This document shows, one piece after another, positions 30,565 to 35,109 of a DNA stretch of 37,262 nucleotides (its first letter is position 1; every line of letters begins with the position of its first letter). Below the pieces are notes generated by a model. The model was given only the letters and a program-made list of their open reading frames with translations, did not search any database and was not told where the DNA came from. This DNA is from a virus. The stretch covers positions 1-37,262 of IMG/VR virus record IMGVR_UViG_3300017917_000781; one strand, 5' to 3'. Made by a program: the position numbers and the translations under genes.

Positions 30565-30618
30565 CTTATTTGCTTAGGCTCATTGTGATTTGTATCACAC
30601 TTATTTGCTAAGGCTCAT
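30565..30618. repeat. Two 19-bp direct repeats flush against a CRP-like palindrome
   Basis: CTTATTTGCTTAGGCTCAT (30565-30583) and CTTATTTGCTAAGGCTCAT (30600-30618) differ at one base. They abut the 16-bp palindrome at 30584-30599 with no base between. Read on the minus strand each repeat contains ATGAGCCT and AGCAAATAAG, a possible MSLSK mini-ORF, which is probably chance. Confidence 0.8.
30584..30599. promoter_or_regulatory. CRP/GlxR-like site 1
   Basis: TGTGATTTGTATCACA, a perfect TGTGA-N6-TCACA. Its centre is 52.5 bp from the -10 box of promoter P1. Confidence 0.65.
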
Positions 30619-30642
30619 ACTCTAAATCTTTATTTAATTTTG

Positions 30643-30678
30643 TAGGAGAATCCTATCAGGCTACCTGCCAAAAGTCAA
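30643..30678 (-). promoter_or_regulatory. Early leftward promoter P2 with TAGGA operator
   Basis: TTGACT (30673-30678), 17 bases, TAGGAT (30650-30655), with the palindrome TAGGAGAATCCTA (30643-30655) over the -10 box. No gene follows before P1 and the flush repeats, so the product is either a long leader for the P1 operon or a small RNA. Bases 30502-30705 contain only these regulatory elements. Confidence 0.6.
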
Positions 30679-30699
30679 GCAATGGCACGGCGTGTTGCC

Positions 30700-30715
30700 T
30701 GTGATTTACCTCACA
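30700..30715. promoter_or_regulatory. CRP/GlxR-like site 2
   Basis: TGTGATTTACCTCACA, a perfect match with central TA. Its centre is 52.5 bp from the -10 box of P2. It overlaps the stop codon of the gene at 30706. Together with CACGGCGTGTTGCC just before it, it is repeated at site 3. Confidence 0.65.
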
Positions 30716-30885
30716 CGGTGTAGTGAGGCATAACGCTTTGCGATAAGCGTAGCCTTCTCATAACCATACTGGTCAATGAGTTTAGCGCATTGGCTAATTG
30801 TTAAAGTCCAACTAGGGACAGGATTGTTAATAGATAGGGCAGATGAGCCAAACTCATCAGCAATTTCATTGTAAATAGTGTTCAT
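30706..30885 (-). CDS. Small early protein
   Basis: A 59-residue protein (MNTIYNEIADEFGSSALSIN ... SLHRVR) with AGAAAGG 8 bases before the ATG. The segment SWTLTISQCAKLIDQYGYEKATLIAKRYASLHR is helical and could form a helix-turn-helix-like unit, but no DNA-binding family can be named. It has its own promoter (P3), a conserved leader hairpin and a CRP-like site upstream. The next CRP-like site overlaps its stop codon. Confidence 0.65.
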   Translation of the reverse strand: MNTIYNEIADEFGSSALSINNPVPSWTLTISQCAKLIDQYGYEKATLIAKRYASLHRVR

Positions 30886-30901
30886 TTAATGAACCTTTCT
30901 T

Positions 30902-30918
30902 ATTGAGACTTTCTCAAT
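30902..30918 (-). other. Leader hairpin before the gene at 30706
   Basis: On the minus strand ATTGAGA/TCTCAAT with the 3-base loop AAG precedes the ribosome site AAGAAAGG. It matches, with compensating changes, the hairpin at 31104-31120 in the divergent leader. Confidence 0.55.
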
Positions 30919-30924
30919 TTCTTA

Positions 30925-30960
30925 TAGGAGTATCCTAACACATAAAAGTCAAAAAGTCAA
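30925..30960 (-). promoter_or_regulatory. Early leftward promoter P3 with TAGGA operator
   Basis: TTGACT (30955-30960), 17 bases, TAGGAT (30932-30937). The palindrome TAGGAGTATCCTA spans 30925-30937. It drives the gene at 30706. Confidence 0.65.
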
Positions 30961-30981
30961 GAGCAAACACGGCGTGTCGCA

Positions 30982-30997
30982 TGTGATTTAGCCCACA
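30982..30997. promoter_or_regulatory. CRP/GlxR-like site 3
   Basis: TGTGATTTAGCCCACA, one mismatch to TGTGA-N6-TCACA. Its centre is 52.5 bp from the -10 box of P3. CACGGCGTGTCGC (30968-30980) precedes it, as at site 2. Confidence 0.6.
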
Positions 30998-31011
30998 GGG
31001 TCCCGAGAAAA

Positions 31012-31027
31012 TGTGGTGTAACTCACA
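31012..31027. promoter_or_regulatory. CRP/GlxR-like site 4
   Basis: TGTGGTGTAACTCACA, one mismatch, central TA. Its centre is 64.5 bp upstream of the rightward -10 box at 31084. Confidence 0.6.
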
Positions 31028-31067
31028 GTGGCTTATGTACGGAATGTCCGTTTTGTACACCCTAAAA

Positions 31068-31120
31068 TGTCAGTGGTCTATGTTAGGATTATCCTATAAA
31101 GAAAGTGAGAAACTCTCACT
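31068..31120 (+). promoter_or_regulatory. Early rightward promoter P4, operator and leader hairpin
   Basis: TGTCAG (31068-31073) is followed after 10 bases by TAGGAT (31084-31089), which lies in the perfect palindrome TAGGATTATCCTA (31084-31096). The leader contains AGTGAGA/TCTCACT (31104-31120, 3-base loop), then AAAGAAAGG. The layout is a mirror copy of the divergent P3 leader. Confidence 0.65.
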
Positions 31121-31138
31121 AAAGAAAGGTGGTCTAAA

Positions 31139-31321
31139 ATGACTACACTAACAATTAACAATACATGTAAAACACATGTTCCTAATAAGTCTGCTATCTC
31201 AGATGTAAACGATGAACAGTTTACTTTCTGCGAAGTTTGTGAACAAAACATTGAGCGTTGGTATAACGATACTGACCCTGAGCGTCTACCTATGTGGACA
31301 TCTTGGGTGGTGTCTAAATAA
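31139..31321 (+). CDS. Small zinc-finger-like early protein
   Basis: A 60-residue protein with AAAGAAAGGTGG upstream. C10-x2-H13 (NTCKTHVPN) and C31-x2-C34 (FTFCEVCEQNIERW) form a plausible zinc site. The stop overlaps the next ATG (TAATG). It is the first gene of the rightward early run. Proteins of this size and C-x2-C layout are frequent in actinobacteriophage early regions; the function is unknown. Confidence 0.7.
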   Translation: MTTLTINNTCKTHVPNKSAISDVNDEQFTFCEVCEQNIERWYNDTDPERLPMWTSWVVSK

Positions 31322-31455
31322 TGTCAAAACTTATTTGTTGCTTTTGTGAAAATGTTTATTCAAGCGAAACTAAGTTTTGCGGATTTTGTAATGAGTATAA
31401 AGGTCTAATGACCATAAATGAATTTGAAGAATACTATGGAAAGGTGTCTAACTAA
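31321..31455 (+). CDS. 44-residue zinc-ribbon protein
   Basis: MSKLICCFCENVYSSETKFC, then GFCNEYKGLMTINEFEEYYG. Two cysteine pairs (C6/C9 and C20/C23, with an extra C7) make a compact zinc ribbon. TAATG overlaps on both sides show translational coupling with the neighbours. The function is unknown. Confidence 0.65.
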   Translation: MSKLICCFCENVYSSETKFCGFCNEYKGLMTINEFEEYYGKVSN

Positions 31456-31613
31456 TGAATGACTTTGAAATAAAAAACAATTTGCTAAATGAAATAAAAG
31501 AATTAGCAAATAAAAAATACGGAGTAGAAAATACTTATGCTTCTCTTTGGGGCAGTGCTTCAGCTTTGTTAACTAAAGATCAATTAGAAATAATGAAATC
31601 AGTTTTTAATTAA
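31455..31613 (+). CDS. 52-residue early protein
   Basis: MNDFEIKNNLLNEIKELANK, then a Ser/Ala-rich middle (YASLWGSASALLTKDQ) and a helical end. The start overlaps the previous stop as TAATG. The sequence resembles short helical proteins in phage early operons, with no motif for a known activity. A hairpin follows 7 bases after the stop. Confidence 0.6.
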   Translation: MNDFEIKNNLLNEIKELANKKYGVENTYASLWGSASALLTKDQLEIMKSVFN

Positions 31614-31620
31614 TAAAAAG

Positions 31621-31648
31621 TTTTGCAGTAAATAAAATTGCTGCAAAA
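31621..31648 (+). terminator. Hairpin after the early gene at 31455
   Basis: TTTTGCAG (31621-31628) pairs with CTGCAAAA (31641-31648). The stem is followed by the recurring element AAATCCCGAGCC and then TTTTTG, so it may terminate. It occupies the same place as the conserved 3' hairpins listed below but has a different loop. Confidence 0.5.
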
Positions 31649-31690
31649 AATCCCGAGCCCTTTTTGTACCAAATGTCCGTTTTATGGAAA

Positions 31691-31706
31691 TGTGGTTAAG
31701 ATCACA
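31691..31706. promoter_or_regulatory. CRP/GlxR-like site 5
   Basis: TGTGGTTAAGATCACA, one mismatch. Its centre is 62.5 bp upstream of the -10 box at 31761. Confidence 0.55.
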
Positions 31707-31737
31707 AAAGAATCTTTCGCAGATTCGGCGTGTCGTA

Positions 31738-31766
31738 TTGACTTTTTGAGATTTATCTGATAGGCT
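31738..31766 (+). promoter_or_regulatory. Early rightward promoter P5
   Basis: TTGACT (31738-31743), 17 bases, TAGGCT (31761-31766). AGGC-TT-GCCT over the -10 box is an inverted repeat that parallels the TAGGA-N3-TCCTA operators with altered bases. The 191-base gap 31614-31804 holds this, a hairpin, a GTCCGTTTTATG element and site 5. Confidence 0.6.
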
Positions 31767-31804
31767 TGCCTTAATAAATAATAAAGAAAGGTTGGTATCT
31801 AACT

Positions 31805-31927
31805 ATGGGATACATTGAAATTTTTAGAGTTAATGAGGAAGGTGCTGGATGGGTTGACCTATCTGAGGCTACCCCTTCAGAATTGCTTGACCTAGAAATA
31901 GGCTTATTTCAGGAAGGGGCTTTGTGA
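31805..31927 (+). CDS. 40-residue early protein
   Basis: MGYIEIFRVNEEGAGWVDLS, then EATPSELLDLEIGLFQEGAL. An AAAGAAAGG ribosome site lies upstream. The short acidic protein has an N-terminal strand and a helical end. Its stop codon lies inside CRP-like site 6. No family recognised. Confidence 0.6.
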   Translation: MGYIEIFRVNEEGAGWVDLSEATPSELLDLEIGLFQEGAL

Positions 31928-31938
31928 GGTATCTCACA
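31923..31938. promoter_or_regulatory. CRP/GlxR-like site 6
   Basis: TGTGAGGTATCTCACA, a perfect match with central TA. Its centre is 42.5 bp upstream of the -10 box at 31973. Confidence 0.65.
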
Positions 31939-31949
31939 CCCCTAAATGC

Positions 31950-31978
31950 TTGACTTTTCCCCTAAAAAATGAAATAAT
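31950..31978 (+). promoter_or_regulatory. Early rightward promoter P6
   Basis: TTGACT (31950-31955), 17 bases, AATAAT (31973-31978). The downstream part ATGAAATAATAAAT is shared with the promoter at 35048. Confidence 0.55.
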
Positions 31979-32013
31979 AAATCTAATAAAATAAAGAAAG
32001 GAAGTGGCTAAAA

Positions 32014-32211
32014 ATGGCTAACTTATACACAATAGAACACTTGCTAATTGGCAAGACTTATAACTCAAAAACTTTACGTGGAGAAATCGTATCTGCCGAA
32101 AAGTCTAACCAACCAATTTGGTATGGTGATAACTCTGAGGCTTACCTAGTAAGAGTTTTATCTAATGGCTCCTATAAATACCGCACAGTAGCGGTGAAGG
32201 TTGGTGAGTAA
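32014..32211 (+). CDS. Small SH3/KOW-like early protein (paralogue a)
   Basis: A 65-residue protein with AAAGAAAGGAAGTGG upstream. The pattern LLIGKTYNSKTLRGEIVSAEKSNQ, then YLVRVLSNGSYKYRTVAVKVGE, suggests a five-strand barrel. The proteins at 35110 and 35894 show the same order (Y-x-V/L-G-D/K, a G-x-I turn, a V-x-L-x-NG hairpin), so the three look like distant paralogues. A nucleic-acid or protein-binding role is possible; nothing more can be said. Confidence 0.62.
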   Translation: MANLYTIEHLLIGKTYNSKTLRGEIVSAEKSNQPIWYGDNSEAYLVRVLSNGSYKYRTVAVKVGE

Positions 32212-32330
32212 TGAAACTTCATGAATTCCAAGAATTAGTCAAGAAAGAGCGTGAGGCTCTACGCTTGACAAACGCTGAAAAAATTGCTATTGTAGTTAAT
32301 AACACTAAAGAAAGGACAACTACTAAATGA
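32211..32330 (+). CDS. 39-residue charged early protein
   Basis: MKLHEFQELVKKEREALRLT, then NAEKIAIVVNNTKERTTTK. TAATG overlap with the previous gene and ATGA overlap with the next one make a coupled string. The protein is basic and helical. Its last codons carry AAAGAAAGGACAAC, the ribosome site of the next gene. Confidence 0.6.
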   Translation: MKLHEFQELVKKEREALRLTNAEKIAIVVNNTKERTTTK

Positions 32331-32578
32331 AAAACTATACCGATTACCCTTTTACTTCTAACGGAGTAAATTTTGTTTCTCGCATAAATCATGATTCACC
32401 TTTTGCTAGACAACTTGCTTCACTACCTAAAGAGGTTGTGGATGGCATGAACATTGACGCAGTTACTCAGATGATAGGTGATGCTTCACTTCTAACTACC
32501 GCCGAATTGTTGGCAGAATTAGAAAGAATAAATGAAGGTGCTACGCATGCGTTTATCTTGTTAGGAGCAAACGCCTAA
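32327..32578 (+). CDS. Small early protein
   Basis: An 83-residue protein (MKNYTDYPFTSNGVNFVSRI ... GANA) with AAAGAAAGG inside the preceding gene. A short N-terminal strand part is followed by helices (LPKEVVDGMNIDAVTQMI, LTTAELLAELERINEGA). It overlaps the next gene by one base (TAATG). No family recognised. Confidence 0.65.
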   Translation: MKNYTDYPFTSNGVNFVSRINHDSPFARQLASLPKEVVDGMNIDAVTQMIGDASLLTTAELLAELERINEGATHAFILLGANA

Positions 32579-32769
32579 TGATGACACGAAAAGACTATGT
32601 TCAAACCGCTAACATCCTAAAAGGATTTGCTGATGAAATTCATCCGCAAGTCTTTGAAGATTTAGTGGAAGAATTCGCACAATACTTTCAAGCAGACAAT
32701 GAGCGATTTGATAAAGCACGATTTGAAAAAGCGTGTGGCATTGACGAGATTGGACTAATACCTGTATGA
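32578..32769 (+). CDS. Small conserved phage protein (helical, FxADNxRFD type)
   Basis: A 63-residue protein: MMTRKDYVQTANILKGFADE, then LVEEFAQYFQADNERFDKARFEKACG. The FxADNxRFDxxRFxxACG ending is a pattern seen in many small hypothetical phage proteins. It is a helical protein without catalytic motifs. It is coupled to neighbours by TAATG and ATGA overlaps. Confidence 0.7.
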   Translation: MMTRKDYVQTANILKGFADEIHPQVFEDLVEEFAQYFQADNERFDKARFEKACGIDEIGLIPV

Positions 32770-32867
32770 GCAGAATTCTAACAACAATTGTTCAAATTAT
32801 TTTATTAGTTGCCGTAATTCAATTAACAAAATTAACAATTAAAGATATAAAAGAAAACGGATTTTAG
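32766..32867 (+). CDS. 33-residue single-span membrane peptide
   Basis: MSRILTTIVQIILLVAVIQL followed by TKLTIKDIKENGF. One hydrophobic segment fills residues 4-20 and the end is charged. The ATGA overlap with the previous gene supports translation. The function is unknown. The conserved 3' hairpin follows 12 bases after the stop. Confidence 0.55.
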   Translation: MSRILTTIVQIILLVAVIQLTKLTIKDIKENGF

Positions 32868-32876
32868 TTTTCAAAT

Positions 32877-32900
32877 CCTGAGCAAGATCTAAAACTGCTC
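32877..32900 (+). other. Conserved 3' hairpin B
   Basis: CCTGAGCA starts the element; stem GAGCA (32880-32884) and TGCTC (32896-32900), 11-base loop ending in TAAAAC. It is followed by CACAAAAATCCCGAGCC. The same fold with the same loop end recurs at 35294, 36085 and 37011. Confidence 0.65.
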
Positions 32901-32918
32901 CACAAAAATCCCGAGCCG

Positions 32919-32939
32919 TTATCCACAGGTTTATCCACA
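32919..32939 (+). other. Tandem DnaA boxes (possible replication origin)
   Basis: Two perfect copies of TTATCCACA at 32919-32927 and 32931-32939, 12 bp start to start in the same orientation. They lie in a gene-free stretch (32868-33053) together with two CRP-like palindromes and a promoter. Confidence 0.55.
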
Positions 32940-32940
32940 A

Positions 32941-32956
32941 TGTGAATTAAGACACA
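32941..32956. promoter_or_regulatory. Weak CRP-like site
   Basis: TGTGAATTAAGACACA, one mismatch in the right half. Its centre is 74.5 bp upstream of the -10 box at 33023, which is in helical phase with the other promoters, unlike site 7. Confidence 0.4.
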
Positions 32957-32968
32957 CTTTAAGGAGCT

Positions 32969-32984
32969 TGTGAAATGCGTCACA
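32969..32984. promoter_or_regulatory. CRP/GlxR-like site 7
   Basis: TGTGAAATGCGTCACA, a perfect TGTGA-N6-TCACA. Its centre is 46.5 bp upstream of the -10 box at 33023. Confidence 0.6.
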
Positions 32985-32999
32985 AAACGGCGGGGGGAT

Positions 33000-33028
33000 T
33001 TGATTTTGTCAGCCCTATGGTATAGGAT
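33000..33028 (+). promoter_or_regulatory. Early rightward promoter P7
   Basis: TTGATT (33000-33005), 17 bases, TAGGAT (33023-33028). TGTCAG (33007-33012) stands exactly 10 bases before the -10 box. Confidence 0.65.
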
Positions 33029-33053
33029 AAGATTATTAAAGAAAGGAAATAAA

Positions 33054-33266
33054 ATGGATAAATTAGAATACGCATTACGCACAATTCAGAATTGTGATTT
33101 TTGTAATGGCACAGGTGCTCAGTATTGGCAAAATGGTGAGGACTTTGATTTTGAATCTTGTGAGTGTAATCCCTATGACCTAATTCTAGATGAAGATGGC
33201 TCAGTAATTTGGGATAATGGTTTGCTAAGTGAGCCTGAATTATTCGCAACAATGGAGGCTAACTAA
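33054..33266 (+). CDS. Small CxxCxGxG zinc-binding early protein
   Basis: The start is placed at ATG 33054, behind AAAGAAAGG; earlier in-frame codons fall into the promoter. The 70-residue protein has C14-x2-C17-x-G-x-G (NCDFCNGTGAQYW) and C36-x-C38 (ESCECNPYD). This matches the layout of the tiny protein at 30211, including the CEC. The acidic C-terminus is YDLILDEDGSVIWDNGLL. Probable zinc-binding adaptor; no activity is known. Confidence 0.7.
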   Translation: MDKLEYALRTIQNCDFCNGTGAQYWQNGEDFDFESCECNPYDLILDEDGSVIWDNGLLSEPELFATMEAN

Positions 33267-33267
33267 A

Positions 33268-33567
33268 ATGGGTAGCAACTTCGCAACAGAAATGGCAGAC
33301 GGAACTTTGTCTGATTTAGGTATTCACTTAGATATTGAAACGCAGATAGGTATTCACTTGTCTGCTAATCACTACCCGCCCGTGCCTAAGTCAATGGTTC
33401 AACCTTGTATTGAGGCTATAGATGCCGTCAATGACCTAGGACTATGGAACGCAGAAATACCTATGCCTGAAGGCGTGTCGTATAAAGGTTTGACTACTGC
33501 CCCTGCTTGGGCTATTATTGAACAACACCACCTTGAAGCGTGGCTTATTGAAAGAGAGGAAATATAA
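33268..33567 (+). CDS. Early protein of unknown function
   Basis: The start is set at ATG 33268 (MGSNFATEMADGTLSDLG), with GGAGG about 10 bases upstream in the end of the previous gene. An upstream in-frame start inside that gene is unlikely. The 99-residue protein has a repeated GIHLDIETQ / GIHLSANHY element, the segment VQPCIEAIDAVNDLGLW, and an aromatic/acidic end (PAWAIIEQHHLEAWLIEREE). The N-terminus resembles other short actinophage proteins. No family can be assigned. Confidence 0.65.
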   Translation: MGSNFATEMADGTLSDLGIHLDIETQIGIHLSANHYPPVPKSMVQPCIEAIDAVNDLGLWNAEIPMPEGVSYKGLTTAPAWAIIEQHHLEAWLIEREEI

Positions 33568-33762
33568 ATGGACTACAACTATGTTCTAACTACGGAGTAT
33601 GATGATAACGAAATCATGACTAACCGCATTAGTGGATTTGTTGAGGCTAGTAGAGTGTGGGAAAACTGCGTAGATAGCGGAGATGCTAAAGTCTATGCTC
33701 GCTACACAATGTTAGACCCAACAGGTTCTAGTTATACAAAATCGTTCTATGTAAAAAGTTGA
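33568..33762 (+). CDS. Early protein of unknown function
   Basis: A 64-residue protein (MDYNYVLTTEYDDNEIMTNR ... FYVKS) starting directly after the previous stop, with GAGAGGAAAT as ribosome site. Alternating strands (YVLTTEYDDNEIMTNRI, AKVYARYTMLDPTGSSYTKSFYV) around one helix suggest a small alpha/beta fold. No family is recognised. Confidence 0.65.
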   Translation: MDYNYVLTTEYDDNEIMTNRISGFVEASRVWENCVDSGDAKVYARYTMLDPTGSSYTKSFYVKS

Positions 33763-33775
33763 TACAATGCTAGTT

Positions 33776-33982
33776 ATGGACTATCGCATGGTAGATATTC
33801 TTAATGCTGACCAATTAGAACCTGGTGATCTAATTGGATTAGGCATTATTGGAATTGTTAAAATTATTTCAGTCGCTTCAATTAAAGACGGCTTCTTACT
33901 TGTTATTGAAAACGAATTTAGTGAAAGAGAAGATGTTGAAATAAAAGATGATGAAAAATTTGAGCTGTACATTCTAGAATAA
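33776..33982 (+). CDS. Small beta-rich early protein, probably leaderless
   Basis: ATG 33776 is preferred over ATG 33767 because TGA-TACAAT (hexamer 33763-33768) lies 7 bases before it and there is no ribosome site. The 68-residue protein (MDYRMVDILNADQLEPGDLI ...) has an EPGDLIGLGIIGIVKIISV barrel-like stretch, then FLLVIENEFSEREDVEIKDDEKF. The LEPGDLI ... I-x-I pattern is frequent in small actinobacteriophage proteins. Function unknown. Confidence 0.62.
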   Translation: MDYRMVDILNADQLEPGDLIGLGIIGIVKIISVASIKDGFLLVIENEFSEREDVEIKDDEKFELYILE

Positions 33983-33994
33983 AAATCCCGAGCC

Positions 33995-34015
33995 GTCCGT
34001 TTTGTCCGTTTTACG
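33995..34015. repeat. Tandem GTCCGTTTT element
   Basis: GTCCGTTTT occurs twice in tandem here, followed by ACG. Related copies are at 31046-31056, 31675-31684 and 37055-37074. Here and at 37055 the element lies about 5-20 bases before a -35 box. Confidence 0.6.
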
Positions 34016-34019
34016 CAAG

Positions 34020-34048
34020 TTGATATTTTCTCCAATTTATGATAAGAT
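34020..34048 (+). promoter_or_regulatory. Leaderless early promoter P8
   Basis: TTGATA (34020-34025), 17 bases, TAAGAT (34043-34048), then 6 bases to ATG 34055. No ribosome site is present. Confidence 0.65.
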
Positions 34049-34054
34049 TATTTC

Positions 34055-34186
34055 ATGTGGAAAAAGACAGCAGAACAATTACGCAAACTACAGGAATTAC
34101 GTAGATCTAATGCTGCCACGCCATTAAGGAACAAAAAAGTTTACTCACGAAAAGTTAAGCATAAGAAATTGACAAACCCTCAATAA
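34055..34186 (+). CDS. 43-residue basic early protein
   Basis: MWKKTAEQLRKLQELRRSNA, then ATPLRNKKVYSRKVKHKKLT. Very rich in Lys/Arg and without acidic patches, so it may bind nucleic acid. The promoter geometry fixes the start and implies a leaderless mRNA. No family recognised. Confidence 0.6.
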   Translation: MWKKTAEQLRKLQELRRSNAATPLRNKKVYSRKVKHKKLTNPQ

Positions 34187-34197
34187 AATGTTATTAT
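34169..34197 (+). promoter_or_regulatory. Early rightward promoter P9
   Basis: TTGACA (34169-34174), 17 bases, TATTAT (34192-34197), upstream of AGAAAGGA and the gp88-family gene. The -35 box lies within the end of the previous gene. Confidence 0.6.
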
Positions 34198-34215
34198 AAA
34201 TTCAGAAAGGACCCC

Positions 34216-34932
34216 ATGAAACTAAAACGCTCTAATGATAGGAAAGTAGCCAATGCCGTCTCACCAAATGGAAAAACCCCAACAATTGCAAACACCTTCG
34301 GTCTACCCGCTGGAAAGTCTTACTCATGCCCTAATGCAACTTCCGTATGTTCTAAAGTGTGTTATGCGGGAAAGCTTGAAAAAGTCTACAAAGGAGTAAG
34401 AGACACTCTTCTCCATAATTGGGAATTACTACGCAATGCAGATGAAGATACAATGGTATCTCTTCTCTCTGAAATGATTAATGAGTTTAAGTCTGATTGT
34501 GATAAGCGCAATGCTAAAAAACTATTTCGCATTCACTGGGATGGGGATTTCTTCTCTGATACCTATACCAATGCCTGGAAAATAGTTATCACTAATAATA
34601 CAGATATTCAATTCTGGGTCTATACTCGTGTACCCTCCGCCGCTGCGAAACTGCAGGGAATAGATAACTTATCTCTTTATTTTAGTACAGATAGCGATAA
34701 CAAAGATGAGGCAGTCAAACTATCTAATCAAGGAATAAGATTAGCATACTTAGCAGATACCTTCGCAATTGGGCAAACAGATCTAAAAGAGATGATTGGC
34801 AAGGTAGGCGCAAAGTGTCCTGAGAATAAAAAAGCCATACCGCTAATTGACAAAGAGGGCTCTGCTTGTGTAAAATGTAGTCTATGTGTCTATAACAAAG
34901 CAGACATAGTATTTTCCGCTAAGAAAAAATAA
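34216..34932 (+). CDS. Gp88-family cysteine-rich protein
   Basis: A 238-residue protein with AGAAAGGACCCC before the ATG. It matches the pattern of the actinobacteriophage gene-product-88 family. The N-terminal SCPNATSVCSKVCYAG carries C38, C45 and C49. A central IHWDGDFFSDTYTNAW stretch and FWVYTRV follow. The C-terminal cysteines are C201, C218, C221 and C224 (CVKCSLCVYNKADI). Two cysteine groups could hold a metal or iron-sulfur centre, and the GDFFS-type core recalls radical-SAM-like layouts, but the function of the family is not established. It is the largest gene of this early block. Confidence 0.8.
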   Translation: MKLKRSNDRKVANAVSPNGKTPTIANTFGLPAGKSYSCPNATSVCSKVCYAGKLEKVYKGVRDTLLHNWELLRNADEDTMVSLLSEMINEFKSDCDKRNAKKLFRIHWDGDFFSDTYTNAWKIVITNNTDIQFWVYTRVPSAAAKLQGIDNLSLYFSTDSDNKDEAVKLSNQGIRLAYLADTFAIGQTDLKEMIGKVGAKCPENKKAIPLIDKEGSACVKCSLCVYNKADIVFSAKKK

Positions 34933-34941
34933 AGGAGAACT

Positions 34942-35016
34942 ATGGAAATCCTATTTATCCTATTTGTCCTATTTGCCCTATTATTTGCTGGCATGGGACA
35001 CGGCAACAGAAAATAA
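34942..35016 (+). CDS. 24-residue membrane peptide
   Basis: MEILFILFVLFALLFAGMGH followed by GNRK: one membrane span with a basic end. It has AAAGGAG 5 bases before the ATG, a strong site that supports translation. It lies 9 bases after the gp88-family gene. Function unknown. Confidence 0.6.
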   Translation: MEILFILFVLFALLFAGMGHGNRK

Positions 35017-35047
35017 TCTCAAATAGTGAGATGATGTTATTTTGGAC

Positions 35048-35076
35048 TTGACATTTCCAAAAATAAATGAAATAAT
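35048..35076 (+). promoter_or_regulatory. Early rightward promoter P10
   Basis: TTGACA (35048-35053), 17 bases, AATAAT (35071-35076); the region from AAATGAAATAATAAAT is shared with P6. Confidence 0.55.
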
Positions 35077-35109
35077 AAATACAACAAGCCAAACAAAGGA
35101 GAAATAAAA

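Noticed and set aside
30565-30618. Transposon ends or a mini-element suggested by the flanking repeats
   Set aside because: Repeats are direct, not inverted, lie flush on a 16-bp palindrome and there is no transposase or target duplication; a composite operator explains it better.
30565-30640. Two MSLSK mini-ORFs as leader peptides of an attenuator
   Set aside because: No ribosome site, no run of regulatory codons and no alternative terminator hairpins; likely chance in the repeat.
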